64,000 bases of DNA from an uncultured Alphaproteobacteria bacterium (GCA_902521465.1 CABYRL010000004.1:1-64000); one strand, 5' to 3'; shown: positions 1 to 10,788, numbered from the stretch's first letter. The notes: generated by a model from the letters alone, not told the origin. Translations and numbers: made by a program.

Positions 1-2
1 AT

Positions 3-1508
3 CAAAAAGACGAGTTGTCAGATGAGGATATAAGTTTTGTCTGTGCTCTATTGAGAGAAGTATCAAAAAGAACTATTGAACTCAGACATTATGACTCTCA
101 AATAATTGGAGGTATTGCTCTTTATCATGGATTTGTTGCTGAAATGAAAACGGGAGAAGGCAAAACACTTGCCGCAACCATTCCAATCATATTAAATTAT
201 GTCTTAAATAAAAAAGTTCATTTAATAACTGTTAATGATTATTTAGCGAAAAGAGACTCTCTTTGGATGGGGCCAATTTTTGAATACTTAAACATTAGTT
301 GTTCATACATTCAAAACAACCAAACTGTTGAAGAAAAAGTAAGAAGCTATCAATCTCATGTCGTATATGGAAATAATAATGAATTTTGCTTTGATTATCT
401 CAGAGATAATCTAAGAGGTATCAATCAACCAAAAATGCAAAATGAGCATCATATAGCTTTAATTGATGAGGCTGACTCTGTACTAATAGATGAGTCTAGG
501 TCGCCTTTGGGTATTTCAGGACCTGTAAAGACCCCCATTAAACTTTTTAAATTATGCTATGAAATTACTCAAGACCTCTCAAAAAGTGATGTTGAGATAA
601 ATGAAGAAAGAAAAAATGTTTTGCTTATAGATAGTGGTATTAAGAAAATAGAATTTAACCTAAAAAAAATTAATTTTTTAAAAGGAAATAGTTTGTTCGA
701 TAATGAAAATTTAGAGGCTTATCAAATTATAAATCAATCACTAAAAGCACGTTTTTTGTATGAAAGAGACAAAGATTATGTTGTAAAAGATGGACAAATT
801 ATTGTCATAGATGAGTTTTCAGGTAGATTAGCAGAAGGAAGAAGATTTGGTGAGGGTCTTCATCAATCTTTGGAAGCCAAAGAGAATCTTAAAATACAAG
901 AAGAGAGTATTACTTTAGCAAGTATAACTTTTCAAAATTATTTTAAAAAATATCAAAAGTTATCTGGAATGACTGGTACCGCTCTTACTGAGTCAGAAGA
1001 GTTTTTGGAAATATATGGTTTGAGTGTAATAGAAATACCTACTCATAAACCTATGATCAGAATTGATCAAAATGATCAAATTTATAAAACACCGGATGAA
1101 AAATACAAAGCTGTTTTAGACTTGGTAAAAGAAAAATATGAAAAAGGTCAACCTATATTAGTAGGTACAACTTCAATTGAAAAATCAAATTTTATTTCAA
1201 ATATATTAAAAACTAACAATATTCCTCACAATGTTTTAAATGCAAAAAATCATGAGAATGAGGCTGAAATTATTGCTTTGGCTGGCAAACCCTCGCAAGT
1301 AACGGTTGCTACTAATATGGCAGGTAGAGGTACAGATATAAGATTAGGTGGTAATCCAGAAATAGATAAAAATTTTAGTGAGAGTGATTATCAAAAGGTT
1401 ATTAATTTGGGTGGGTTATGTATTTTAGGCACTGAAAGGCACGAAAGTAGAAGAATAGATAACCAATTGAGAGGGAGATCTGGAAGACAAGGAGATAAAA
1501 GACTATAA
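3..1508 (+). CDS. secA: Preprotein translocase ATPase SecA, partial: 5' end runs off the window, 3' end truncated right after the GRSGRQGD motif
   Basis: Translation has [14 protein letters not shown] (Walker A), [41 protein letters not shown] and [23 protein letters not shown]; the ORF then ends after KRL with no wing/scaffold or C-terminal domain. The frame is open back to the window edge. Confidence 0.95.
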   Translation, partial: QKDELSDEDISFVCALLREVSKRTIELRHYDSQIIGGIALYHGFVAEMKTGEGKTLAATIPIILNYVLNKKVHLITVNDYLAKRDSLWMGPIFEYLNISCSYIQNNQTVEEKVRSYQSHVVYGNNNEFCFDYLRDNLRGINQPKMQNEHHIALIDEADSVLIDESRSPLGISGPVKTPIKLFKLCYEITQDLSKSDVEINEERKNVLLIDSGIKKIEFNLKKINFLKGNSLFDNENLEAYQIINQSLKARFLYERDKDYVVKDGQIIVIDEFSGRLAEGRRFGEGLHQSLEAKENLKIQEESITLASITFQNYFKKYQKLSGMTGTALTESEEFLEIYGLSVIEIPTHKPMIRIDQNDQIYKTPDEKYKAVLDLVKEKYEKGQPILVGTTSIEKSNFISNILKTNNIPHNVLNAKNHENEAEIIALAGKPSQVTVATNMAGRGTDIRLGGNPEIDKNFSESDYQKVINLGGLCILGTERHESRRIDNQLRGRSGRQGDKRL

Positions 1509-2400
1509 AGAAATACTTGAAAATGAAAGTGATGAAGAACTTCGAAATTTAGCAAAACAAGAATTACCTTTGTATGAAAAGGATTTAGAAATTAAAAATA
1601 AAGAATTACTAATTGCTCTATTACCTAAAGATGAAGCAGATGATAAAAATGTAATATTGGAGATAAGAGCTGGCACCGGAGGAGATGAGGCTGCTTTATT
1701 TGCTGGAGATTTATATAGAATGTATGAGCGATATTCCTCTTTAAAAAGTTGGAAGTTCCAGCCAATGGAGAAGAGTGAGACAGGATTGAAGGGTATAAAA
1801 GAAGCAATTATAGAAATTAAGGGAGATGGTGTATTTAAATTTTTAAAAAATGAGTCTGGTGTCCACAGAGTGCAACGCATACCGGAAACTGAGTCTGGGG
1901 GAAGGATTCATACCTCGGCTGCTACTGTAGCTGTTTTACCAGAAGCCGAGGACGTTGACTTAGAGATAAAAGACACCGATTTAAGAATAGACGTTTACAG
2001 ATCAGGAGGGGCGGGAGGTCAATCGGTAAATACAACAGATAGTGCTGTTAGAATTACACACTTACCTACAAACATAGTAGTAACTCAACAAGACGAAAGA
2101 TCTCAACATAAAAATAAAGCTAAAGCATTAAAAATTTTAAGATCTAGGTTATACGAAGTTGAAAGAATTAAGAAACAAGAAGAGATTTCATCTAATAGAA
2201 AAAATCAAGTTGGTTCTGGAGACAGATCTGAAAGAATTAGAACATATAATTTTCCACAGGGCAGAGTGTCAGATCATAGAATTAATTTAACACTCTATAA
2301 ATTAGACCAGTTTTTAACTGGTGAGGCTTTAGATGAAATGATATCAGCTTTGTCAGCGAGTGAACAAGCCGAAAAATTAAGCCAACTTAATGCTAAGTAA
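1489..2400 (+). CDS. prfA: Peptide chain release factor 1, N-terminally truncated; homology begins at about the secA junction, with no ATG near it (ORF-track start is TTG 1570)
   Basis: [56 protein letters not shown] motif in [23 protein letters not shown]1-like sequence ([23 protein letters not shown]) extends upstream to about 1490; the frame is closed by TGA at 1468-1470. About the first 65-80 residues are missing. Confidence 0.93.
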   Translation, partial: KEIKDYKEILENESDEELRNLAKQELPLYEKDLEIKNKELLIALLPKDEADDKNVILEIRAGTGGDEAALFAGDLYRMYERYSSLKSWKFQPMEKSETGLKGIKEAIIEIKGDGVFKFLKNESGVHRVQRIPETESGGRIHTSAATVAVLPEAEDVDLEIKDTDLRIDVYRSGGAGGQSVNTTDSAVRITHLPTNIVVTQQDERSQHKNKAKALKILRSRLYEVERIKKQEEISSNRKNQVGSGDRSERIRTYNFPQGRVSDHRINLTLYKLDQFLTGEALDEMISALSASEQAEKLSQLNAK

Positions 2401-3256
2401 TAACTATTTAAGTAAATTAGATATAAAAAAAATATTACTTGAAAATTTAAACTCAATTACCGTATCACAAGCTGAACAAGAGTCCCAAATAATTATTTCC
2501 TATTCATCTAATAGTGAAAATAATTTAGATATTAATAATAGTGAAGTTGATCAAGAATTAATTAATAAGATCCTAAATGAAAGAGTAAAAGGAAAGCCAT
2601 TAGCAAAAATAATCAACGAAAAAGGTTTTTGGAAAAAAATTTTCTATACAGATGATTACACTTTAGATCCAAGAGCTGACTCAGAAATATTAGTTGAACA
2701 AATATTAATTGATTGTAAAAAAAATAAAAATCAAAAACACTTGAAGTTGCTTGATTTGTGTTGTGGGACTGGGTGCCTCGGAATTTCTATTATAGATGAG
2801 CTAGATAATGCATTTTGTGATTTTATTGATGTTTCCAAACATGCTCTTACTGCTTCAAAAAAAAATATAATAAAATTTAAACTGCAACAAAAAACAAAAA
2901 TATTTCACTCAAATTTATTTGAAAATTATCCAATAAATAGACTGAAATATATTGATTTTATTGTTTGTAACCCACCATATATACCAACAAGAAATTATTT
3001 AAATTTAAATAAGGAGACTTTACATGATCCAAGAATTTCACTTGATGGTGGAAAATTAGGCATGGATTATTACGTTAAAATTATTAATTTTTTAATTAGT
3101 GTAAAGTTTAAAGGGATTGTTTATTTTGAAATTGATCCAATTATCACTAAAAAAATGTATAAATTATTATTAGAAAAAGGTGTAAAAATAGTTTATAAAA
3201 AAACTGATTATCTTAATTTAGACAGACTGATAAAGATAAAATTCCCTACTATTTAA
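2390..3256 (+). CDS. prmC: Release factor glutamine methyltransferase PrmC
   Basis: [18 protein letters not shown] motif and NPPYIPT catalytic motif; overlaps the prfA 3' end. Confidence 0.93.
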   Translation: MLSNNYLSKLDIKKILLENLNSITVSQAEQESQIIISYSSNSENNLDINNSEVDQELINKILNERVKGKPLAKIINEKGFWKKIFYTDDYTLDPRADSEILVEQILIDCKKNKNQKHLKLLDLCCGTGCLGISIIDELDNAFCDFIDVSKHALTASKKNIIKFKLQQKTKIFHSNLFENYPINRLKYIDFIVCNPPYIPTRNYLNLNKETLHDPRISLDGGKLGMDYYVKIINFLISVKFKGIVYFEIDPIITKKMYKLLLEKGVKIVYKKTDYLNLDRLIKIKFPTI

Positions 3257-3293
3257 TTGATGGGCTTTTTTAGAGATAATCGATAAAAAATTA

Positions 3294-3683
3294 ATGAAAA
3301 ATTTTGTAAAAAGAAAGCCTTACGGCGGTCAAAGGAAAATAAACTCCTCTAGATCTGGTGTTGCTGACTCTCCATATCTACAAGCTAATGGAAACTCAAA
3401 TGGATTTAAAAGAAACGGAAAAAATCCAAAAGATCAATATAATGATTATCTTAATAAAGCAAAAGATGCTAAGGGACAAGGTGACGACGTATTAGAGCAG
3501 TTTTACCTTCAACACGCTGAACACTATTTTAGACAAACAGATAATTCAAATAGAGGTTTTGTTGCTAGAAAAATTATTAGTAAAGACAAAACTGAAAATA
3601 ACGACAGCGATTTGAACAAAGACAATAAGTCAGAACGTAACTCAACCTCTGATTTTGATGACTTAGCTAGTCAGTTAGCTTAA
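3294..3683 (+). CDS. DUF4167 domain-containing protein
   Basis: N-terminal NSSRSGVADSPYLQANGN... and DQYNDYLNKAKDAKGQGDDVLEQFYLQHAEHYFR, typical of the alphaproteobacterial DUF4167 family; directly follows prmC. Confidence 0.85.
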   Translation: MKNFVKRKPYGGQRKINSSRSGVADSPYLQANGNSNGFKRNGKNPKDQYNDYLNKAKDAKGQGDDVLEQFYLQHAEHYFRQTDNSNRGFVARKIISKDKTENNDSDLNKDNKSERNSTSDFDDLASQLA

Positions 3684-5149
3684 TTTATTTTATTTTTATA
3701 AATATTAACTTCTTCATCTATTTTAGAAACTAATATTTGAAATTCATTTAGTTGTTGTTCGTTAAGCTTCATTCCTGAAGGTAATTTAAGTGTAGCTGGG
3801 TTTATTTGTTTTCCATTAACAATAATTTCATAATGTAAATGAGGTCCAGTTGATTTTCCTGTTGAGCCTACATAACCAATAACATCACCTTGCTTAACTC
3901 TTACACCACTTGATATTCCTTTTTTATAACCATTAAGATGTGCGTAAGCTGTTTTATAAGTACTATCGTGACGAATTCTAATATATTTTCCATATCCTCC
4001 ATTTCTACCTACGTACTCTACAATACCATTTCCAGCAGCAAAAATTGGAGTTCCTGTTGGAGCAGCAAAATCTACTCCTTTATGCATTTTATTATAACCG
4101 GAGATAGGATGTTTTCTCATACCATAACTGGAACTAAGTCTTGCTCCATTTATTGGAGTTTTCATTAAGCTTTTTGTCATTCCTTTACCTTTTTCGTCAA
4201 AATATTCGCTGAATTCTCCATTGTCATAAAGATAGTATATTAATGGAGTGCCTCTTGATGAAAGCATTAAGTATTTTGGATCTTCGATTTGAATTGTCTT
4301 ACCATCATTGTTTACCTTTTTGACAAACAGCATTTCAAAATTATCACCCTCATAAATATCTCTCTGAAAATCAACATCAAAACTGTAAATCCTGATAATT
4401 TCATTAATTACTATTTCAGATAACCCTTGATCTTTCATAGCTTTATATAAACTTGTTTTAATTTTCCCAGTCACAAATATTTCTTTGGAACTCAACGGAA
4501 TTTCATTAATTTCATAAATAAAATTATCATTTAGGTAAGATATGATTAATTCTTTAGTGTCAGAATATTTATAAATTAGGTCAAAAGTATTTAAACCCTC
4601 AGCATCATATTCGCTGAATATTTTTACAGTATCCCCAATATATAATTTAGAAAAATCATAATATTCTTTTCCGTTGAGTATTACTAAGTCTATATCTCTA
4701 CCTTTTAGACCTCCTTTTTTTAAAACTTTTGCAAAACTATCTCCCTTGGAAACTATGATTTCATCAAAATTATTATTTAATTTCTCATCTTTCTTATTTT
4801 CAATTGGTAAAGAGTCTTCTGGTGTTTTTATATTAACTTTCTCTTCTTTTTTGGTTAAGTCTTTATCGAAAATATTTGATAAATTTTCAAGTGTTATATT
4901 TTCAAAATAATTTTTCGATTTTTCTTTATCAAATATTGGATCGTCAAGACTTTCAATACTTATAACATCATAATATTTTTGAAATTTTTTTTTATCAAAA
5001 TAGTTAATATCTACATCATCATAAATATAAGCATATTCATTGTTTATTTTTACGAAATCAGAATAGCTCATATAAAAGCAAAAAAAGCTGATTATAACTA
5101 ATAAAGTTGTTAGTGATGCTTTTATTGTAAAACTATTTGTCCTTGTCAT
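3680..5149 (-). CDS. M23 family metallopeptidase (murein endopeptidase-like) with N-terminal TM
   Basis: SSYGMRKHPISGYNKMHKGVDFAAPTGTPIFAAGNG... and GPHLHYEI: HxxxD and HxH M23 motifs. Confidence 0.92.
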   Translation of the reverse strand: MTRTNSFTIKASLTTLLVIISFFCFYMSYSDFVKINNEYAYIYDDVDINYFDKKKFQKYYDVISIESLDDPIFDKEKSKNYFENITLENLSNIFDKDLTKKEEKVNIKTPEDSLPIENKKDEKLNNNFDEIIVSKGDSFAKVLKKGGLKGRDIDLVILNGKEYYDFSKLYIGDTVKIFSEYDAEGLNTFDLIYKYSDTKELIISYLNDNFIYEINEIPLSSKEIFVTGKIKTSLYKAMKDQGLSEIVINEIIRIYSFDVDFQRDIYEGDNFEMLFVKKVNNDGKTIQIEDPKYLMLSSRGTPLIYYLYDNGEFSEYFDEKGKGMTKSLMKTPINGARLSSSYGMRKHPISGYNKMHKGVDFAAPTGTPIFAAGNGIVEYVGRNGGYGKYIRIRHDSTYKTAYAHLNGYKKGISSGVRVKQGDVIGYVGSTGKSTGPHLHYEIIVNGKQINPATLKLPSGMKLNEQQLNEFQILVSKIDEEVNIYKNKIN

Positions 5150-5192
5150 TTATTTCTTTATAAAGAAGTAAAATTAATCGATTGTTATCATA

Positions 5193-6149
5193 ATGGAAAA
5201 ATCTAAAAAAATACTAGTAAATATATTTCAAGAAACTACTAAAATTTTTTGGATTTTATTCAAAGTTATTTTGCCCGTTGTCATTATAATTAGAATCCTT
5301 GAGCTCATTGGAGCAATCCCTTTTTTAGCTAAATTCCTTGAGCCATTAACAAGTTTTATTGGCATTGATGGTTCATTAGGACTAGTTTGGATGGCTGCTA
5401 TTTTAGTAAACATATATGCAGGCCTAGCTGCTTTTGCATCTCTTCAAGCAATATTCGATTACACAATAGCTGAAACTACAATTTTAGGATTAATTATACT
5501 TATAGCACATAGTTTACCAATTGAAGTAGCTATTGCAAAAAAATCAAGAATTTCATGGGTATTTAATTTAACTTTTAGATTTGTAAATGCTGTAATTGCA
5601 GGAAAAATATTAAATTTAATTTTTACTAATTATAATTTATTTAATGAACCTAATAATTCAATCTTACAAGTGCCAATTAAAGATGTCTCAAATTTAGAGT
5701 GGGCTATTTCACAACTTCAAAATTTTTTCCTAATATTTTTAATAATATTTTTTATTATATCGACAATTAATATCCTCAAAACAATTGGCATATGGAAATT
5801 TATAATTAATACTTTGAAAATTCCTTTGTCCTATTTGGGTATGTCAGAGAAAGTAGCTAATATAATTTTAATAGGCTTAACATTAGGAATTTCATTTGGA
5901 GGGGGTTTTTTAATAGAAGAGTCTAGAAAAAATAATATTTCTAAAAAAGATATTTTACTGTCTTTGTCTTTTTTAAGTTTATGTCATAGCATAATAGAAG
6001 ATACAATATTAATTTTGTTATTAGGTAGTCATATTTCTGGTATTTTATTTTTTAGATTTTTTTATACCGTTATTGTAATTCTTATAATGAAAGTTTTATT
6101 AGAAACAAAAATGCAAAAATTTATACTGAGTAAAATTACATATGGATAA
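5193..6149 (+). CDS. Nucleoside-recognition (Gate) domain-like membrane protein
   Basis: Multiple hydrophobic TM segments; SFGGGFLIEESRKNNISKKDILLSLSFLSLCHSIIEDT resembles Gate/nucleoside recognition domain proteins. Confidence 0.6.
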   Translation: MEKSKKILVNIFQETTKIFWILFKVILPVVIIIRILELIGAIPFLAKFLEPLTSFIGIDGSLGLVWMAAILVNIYAGLAAFASLQAIFDYTIAETTILGLIILIAHSLPIEVAIAKKSRISWVFNLTFRFVNAVIAGKILNLIFTNYNLFNEPNNSILQVPIKDVSNLEWAISQLQNFFLIFLIIFFIISTINILKTIGIWKFIINTLKIPLSYLGMSEKVANIILIGLTLGISFGGGFLIEESRKNNISKKDILLSLSFLSLCHSIIEDTILILLLGSHISGILFFRFFYTVIVILIMKVLLETKMQKFILSKITYG

Positions 6150-6759
6150 TTATATTCAATTTCCTCGTTACTCAATTTGTCTAATACCAAATAAATTATT
6201 TATTGATCAAGTTGAGGAATTACTTTTAAAAAACAATGTTAAATATGATAACCTTGAAATATCTCAGTATGGCCTTCATTATACTGTCAAAGCTCCTTTT
6301 TATTTAAGCCATCTCTATAATGAGGAGGAACTTATTAATTCATTTCAAGAGTATTTTTTATCTAATCAGAATAAATCTTATAAAGAAGTATTTAAAGTTT
6401 TAGGCTTAAAGAAAATTAAAAATGTTTTTGCTCTAGAAATGAATTCTAGTGAAAAGTTTAATTTTCTGTGCAATGATATAATGAGGTATTTTGATTTATA
6501 TAGAAAAACCCTCAATCAACAAGAAGTTCAAAAAGATATTAAGCGTTTCAGTAAATTAACATCTTTAGAGATGGAATATTATTTAATATGGGGATATCCT
6601 TATTTATTTGAGTTTAACAATCACCATATCCAAGTATCAGATATCAAAAAAGAGATAATATTTGATAACTCAATCAAATCTTTGAATTACTCTAATATCA
6701 GCTTAATGAGACAAGATAGCTTAAATAGTAAATTTATCTCTATATGTAAAAGTGATTAG
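6142..6759 (+). CDS. DUF1045-like / 2H phosphoesterase superfamily protein
   Basis: PRYSICLIP..., QYGLHYTVKAPFYL (HxT motif; cf. GFHATLKAPFRL in DUF1045) and WGYPYLFEFNNHHIQVSD near the C-terminus. Confidence 0.6.
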   Translation: MDNYIQFPRYSICLIPNKLFIDQVEELLLKNNVKYDNLEISQYGLHYTVKAPFYLSHLYNEEELINSFQEYFLSNQNKSYKEVFKVLGLKKIKNVFALEMNSSEKFNFLCNDIMRYFDLYRKTLNQQEVQKDIKRFSKLTSLEMEYYLIWGYPYLFEFNNHHIQVSDIKKEIIFDNSIKSLNYSNISLMRQDSLNSKFISICKSD

Positions 6760-6814
6760 TCTTAATGCTAAAATTATTTACACTACAGTAATAGTTAAAT
6801 AATATATTTGACTT

Positions 6815-7693
6815 ATGGGAATTTACGTTAAAAAAAAGAAATTTAATATTTTAAACTTTTTTTTGTTTTTTTTATTTTTAATTATAGTTCTTACATCTTT
6901 ATATTTTTTTAACATTTTTTCAGAAAAAAAAATTTTTGATTTATCAAATATTGAAAATACACAGTTTGAAGAAGGGCCAAATCAAATTATTGAACCAGAT
7001 TTTAGCTCTTATTTAAAAAAAGAAGATGTAAATTTTGATGAGTATTTTACCAAAAAGGAATTTGATCAAAATATAAAAAAATTTATAGAGGAAAATCCAG
7101 ATTATATCTTAGGTGTTCTTAGAGAATATCAATTAGAGCAGAATAAATTAGAACAAGAAAAAACTAATCAAAAAAATATCTCAAGTATAAAAAATTTAAA
7201 TCTCGCATATCATCCTATGTACTTGGGTGACTCAAATTCCGCAAAAGTTATTTATGAATTTGTTGATTATAATTGTGGTTATTGTCAAAAATTCCATCAA
7301 GAATTAATAAATGTAATGAAAGATAATTCATTAAAACTTGTTATTATACAGATGCCAATTTTAGGGAATTTTTCAGAGGAATTGACTAAGTTGGCATTAG
7401 CTTCCTCTTTGCAAGGTCAATTTAAGGTTGTCCATAATTATTTATATTCTATTGAGAGAAAATCAAAAATGGAGGATATTTTGGCCGATTTATTTCTTAG
7501 GGGTGTTGATCTTGACATACTAAAGAATGATTTGGACTCGCAAGAGGTATCAGACTTTCTATCTATTCATAGAAGTTACGCTGATGAATTTAAATTTACC
7601 GGAACACCTGCAACTATAATTGGAAATCAAATAATTCCAGGCTTTATCGATGCAGATAAAATTACTGAGATTTTGGAAAAAGAATTTTCCTGA
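6815..7693 (+). CDS. DsbA-family thioredoxin-fold protein, membrane anchored
   Basis: N-terminal TM; VDYNCGYCQKFH (CxxC) and FKFTGTPATIIGNQIIPG (cis-Pro region). Confidence 0.88.
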   Translation: MGIYVKKKKFNILNFFLFFLFLIIVLTSLYFFNIFSEKKIFDLSNIENTQFEEGPNQIIEPDFSSYLKKEDVNFDEYFTKKEFDQNIKKFIEENPDYILGVLREYQLEQNKLEQEKTNQKNISSIKNLNLAYHPMYLGDSNSAKVIYEFVDYNCGYCQKFHQELINVMKDNSLKLVIIQMPILGNFSEELTKLALASSLQGQFKVVHNYLYSIERKSKMEDILADLFLRGVDLDILKNDLDSQEVSDFLSIHRSYADEFKFTGTPATIIGNQIIPGFIDADKITEILEKEFS

Positions 7694-7698
7694 GCTCA

Positions 7699-9219
7699 AT
7701 GAAAATCAGTAATTTTTCAAAGATTTCTTCAAATATTTTTGGATCTCGTGTAACCGGATTTATTAGAGACATACTTTTTGCAAATTATTTAGGTGCTAAT
7801 TTGATGTCAGATGCATTCCTTTTTGCTTATAGATTACCAAATTTATTTAGAAGAATTTTTGCTGAGGGCTCAATGAATAGTGTATTTATTCCTTTGTATG
7901 TAAACCAAGAAAAAATGAATTCAAAATCAGCAAATGATTTTATATGGATAGTTTTCAACTTTTTTTTTGTAATTACTTTATTTTTATCTTTTTTAATATT
8001 TTTTTTTACTGAGCAAGTCATATCAATTTTAGCACCAGGATTTTTATTAAATAAAAGTCAATTTTTATTAGCAAATCAGTTATTGATTATAACTTTCCCT
8101 TTTTTGATATTTGTGACTCTTTCATCAGTGTTGAGTTCAGTTTTGAATGTGAGAGGAAAATTTTTTTTACCTTCCTTCTTATCAGTAATCCTTAACATTT
8201 TTATGATTGTAACTTTGGTATCATACAAGTCTAACTCTCATTTTCCACTCGCTTGGTCAATGATAATTGCTGGTTTTACTCAATTGATTATTCTATTTAT
8301 CAATTTAGGAACAATAAAAATATTTTGGGGTATTGGTTTAAAGAGTATAAAAATCTTGTCTAGAGAGCTTAAAAAATTCTTTGGAAGATTTCTGTATTCT
8401 TTACTTGGTTCTGGTATTGTTCAGTTAAATATTTTTATCTCAATGTTATTTGCTTCTTTGGTAGGTGGGGGTGCCATTAGCCAAATTTACTACGCTGATA
8501 GAATTATTGACTTGCCATTTGCTCTTATTGCAGTTGCTATGTCTTTTACACTTTTGCCTTATTTGAGCAAAAATATTTCAGATGAGAGTAAAAATTCTAA
8601 AGCTTTTAACGAAACAGTAATATTTTGCTATCTTTTTGCTATCCCAAGCGCATTCGGTATTTTTATTATGAGTGAAGATATTATAAGAGCATTATTTGGT
8701 AGGGGTGAATTTAATAATGAGGATGTGTTAATTACTTCTAAGATTTTACTAGTCTACTCTTTTTCATTGCCAGGATATATGCTCGCTCGAATTTTTAATC
8801 AAGTTTTTTATTCTTATGAAAAAGTTGAGTATCCCGTTAAAGCAGCTGTCCCAACTTTTATATGTAATTTTATTTTATGTTTTCTTCTTTATAGGCCTCT
8901 GGGTGTTTTGGGTTTAGCTGTATCAGGTGCTGTGAGTATATGGTTAAATTTGTTTATTCAAATTTTTTACTTAAGAAAAAATTTTGGAAGTTTTTATGAA
9001 AAATTATTAATTTTTGATTTTAAGAAACTATTAAAGATTTTAATTAGCGCACTTATTATGGTTATTTCAATATTAATATTTAAAAAAATTTTGGATTTAA
9101 ACATTTATTTAGATTTATTCATTCAAATACTCATTGGCTTGATAATATATTTTTTGATTTTAAATTGGCTTAAATTAAATGAAATAAAACTAGTATTTCA
9201 ATTAAATAAATTTAATTAG
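7699..9219 (+). CDS. murJ: Lipid II flippase MurJ (MviN family)
   Basis: SRVTGFIRDILFANYLGANLMSDAFLFAYRLPNLFRRIFAEGSMNSVFIPLY is a classic MurJ N-terminus; polytopic. Confidence 0.95.
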   Translation: MKISNFSKISSNIFGSRVTGFIRDILFANYLGANLMSDAFLFAYRLPNLFRRIFAEGSMNSVFIPLYVNQEKMNSKSANDFIWIVFNFFFVITLFLSFLIFFFTEQVISILAPGFLLNKSQFLLANQLLIITFPFLIFVTLSSVLSSVLNVRGKFFLPSFLSVILNIFMIVTLVSYKSNSHFPLAWSMIIAGFTQLIILFINLGTIKIFWGIGLKSIKILSRELKKFFGRFLYSLLGSGIVQLNIFISMLFASLVGGGAISQIYYADRIIDLPFALIAVAMSFTLLPYLSKNISDESKNSKAFNETVIFCYLFAIPSAFGIFIMSEDIIRALFGRGEFNNEDVLITSKILLVYSFSLPGYMLARIFNQVFYSYEKVEYPVKAAVPTFICNFILCFLLYRPLGVLGLAVSGAVSIWLNLFIQIFYLRKNFGSFYEKLLIFDFKKLLKILISALIMVISILIFKKILDLNIYLDLFIQILIGLIIYFLILNWLKLNEIKLVFQLNKFN

Positions 9220-9273
9220 GAATTTTATTTACTAATTTTTAATTTAATTTAAAAGTACTTATCCCTATTTTAT

Positions 9274-9350
9274 GGGCGTGTAGCTCAGTTGGTTAGAGTA
9301 CTTGCTCGACACGCAAGGGGTCACAGGTTCGAATCCTGTCACGCCCACCA
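9274..9350 (+). tRNA. tRNA-Val (anticodon GAC by cloverleaf reading)
   Basis: GGGCGTG/CACGCCC acceptor stem, encoded ACCA end, GGTTCGAATCC T-arm, anticodon stem CTTGC/GCAAG with loop TCGACAC (GAC at 9308-9310). Confidence 0.9.
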
Positions 9351-9386
9351 TTTACTTTCAAACTTGATGATGTATTATTAATCTTA

Positions 9387-9872
9387 ATGAAAAAGTATTT
9401 ATTTAGCTTAATAGTTTTTGTCCTTTCATCAAACACAATAATAAATGCAAATAGTTACTCTATCTTTGGAGGCACCTATGATTACGATGATGACAATACA
9501 ACGAATTTATTTGGTTTAAATTATCATATATCTAATAGTGAAATAGATTTGATTAACATTTTAACCATTAACCCAGTTATTGGTGGTTTCATTACAGCTG
9601 AGAGCGCATCTATGTTTTATGGAGGGTTTGAAACAAATATCGGAGCAGAGTCAATTTATTTAAACCTCTCCTCATCAGCTGGTATTTACAGTAATGGGGA
9701 TGGTAAAGACTTAGGAAATGCTCTCCAATTTAAATCTGAGGTGAATTTATTTTATAGCATATCTAAAGAATCTAGATTTGGTGTAGGATCTCATCACATT
9801 TCTAATGCAGGCTTAAACTCTGTAAATCCAGGCACAAATAATTATTACTTTATTTACAATAGAAATTTCTAA
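9387..9872 (+). CDS. Acyloxyacyl hydrolase / PagL-like lipid A 3-O-deacylase family outer-membrane protein
   Basis: Signal peptide; C-terminal GSHHISNAGLNSVNPGTNNYYFIYNRNF resembles the PagL active-site segment (H-x-SNAG...NPG). Confidence 0.65.
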   Translation: MKKYLFSLIVFVLSSNTIINANSYSIFGGTYDYDDDNTTNLFGLNYHISNSEIDLINILTINPVIGGFITAESASMFYGGFETNIGAESIYLNLSSSAGIYSNGDGKDLGNALQFKSEVNLFYSISKESRFGVGSHHISNAGLNSVNPGTNNYYFIYNRNF

Positions 9873-9927
9873 AAAATTTAATAATTATCCAATTGTTAAA
9901 TTACAAAATTCGTTTATTTTTAGATAA

Positions 9928-10788
9928 ATGACTAAAAACTTTTTAGCTTATTTATTATTCTCAATCTTAATTGTAATAATTCTTGTAATTGGATATGATG
10001 AAATTAAATATTATTTTGATGCTAATCCTTACATAAATGGAATAATTCTTTTAACACTCATAGTTGGTTTCTTTCTGTACTCCCTTAAGATATTCACTTT
10101 AAGCTCTGAGTTTAGATTCATGAATTCAGTTGCATTTGGAAAATTAAAACTAAATGACTCATCTTTAAACAACTATCCAATAACCAAATCTATTGCAAAT
10201 AATCTTGGTATAACAACCAATAACAAAAGTATGACTAAAACACTTGATGAGATACTAGATAATCTTTTGTCCACCGTAGAAAGTGGAAGTGACATATCAA
10301 AATATCTTATCAACTTAGCTATATTTTTAGGCCTTATAGGAACTTTTTATGGTTTACTTTTAACAATAGGTAGTGTTTCGAATGTAATTGATAGTTTGTC
10401 AATTGAAGAACAAGATTTTAGTGCATTTTTTAATAATCTAAAAGATGGCTTAAAGTCACCTTTATCTGGAATGACAATTGCCTTTAGCTCATCATTGTTT
10501 GGTTTAGTGACATCCCTGATTTTAGGACTTTATGAAATAATCACTAGAGGCGTTAAGCAAAATTACTATGAATTTTGTGAAAATCAAATTCGACTTTTTT
10601 ATAGATCTAGCCCGAATACAAATAAATTTATTCAGAATTCCGATAACACCAACTTATCTCAAAGTATTGTCTCTAAGCTTGATGATTTAGTTGATGGTAT
10701 GAAAAATTCTAATGACGAATTAAAGAAAGAAGTTATTACAGAACTTAAGTCTGTAAGCAAGTCTATCAAAGACTTAGACAAAAAGTGA
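9928..10788 (+). CDS. MotA/TolQ/ExbB proton-channel-like membrane protein
   Basis: TM segments; LINLAIFLGLIGTFYGLLLTIGSV...LKDGLKSPLSGMTIAFSSSLFGLVTSLILG is a MotA/ExbB-type channel core. Confidence 0.8.
   Translation: MTKNFLAYLLFSILIVIILVIGYDEIKYYFDANPYINGIILLTLIVGFFLYSLKIFTLSSEFRFMNSVAFGKLKLNDSSLNNYPITKSIANNLGITTNNKSMTKTLDEILDNLLSTVESGSDISKYLINLAIFLGLIGTFYGLLLTIGSVSNVIDSLSIEEQDFSAFFNNLKDGLKSPLSGMTIAFSSSLFGLVTSLILGLYEIITRGVKQNYYEFCENQIRLFYRSSPNTNKFIQNSDNTNLSQSIVSKLDDLVDGMKNSNDELKKEVITELKSVSKSIKDLDKK

Noticed and set aside
1503-1880. Minus-strand ORFs over prfA (1503..1880, 1625..1807)
   Set aside because: Antisense shadows of a clear prfA coding region; low-complexity translations with no recognisable domain.
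3938-4910. Plus-strand ORFs inside the M23 peptidase gene (3938..4168, 4674..4910)
   Set aside because: Shadow ORFs opposite a strongly supported gene; Ser/Phe-rich translations typical of AT-rich antisense frames.
9274-9350. tRNA genes as integration sites for a mobile island
   Set aside because: No integrase, direct repeat of the tRNA 3' end, or cargo genes seen near either tRNA.
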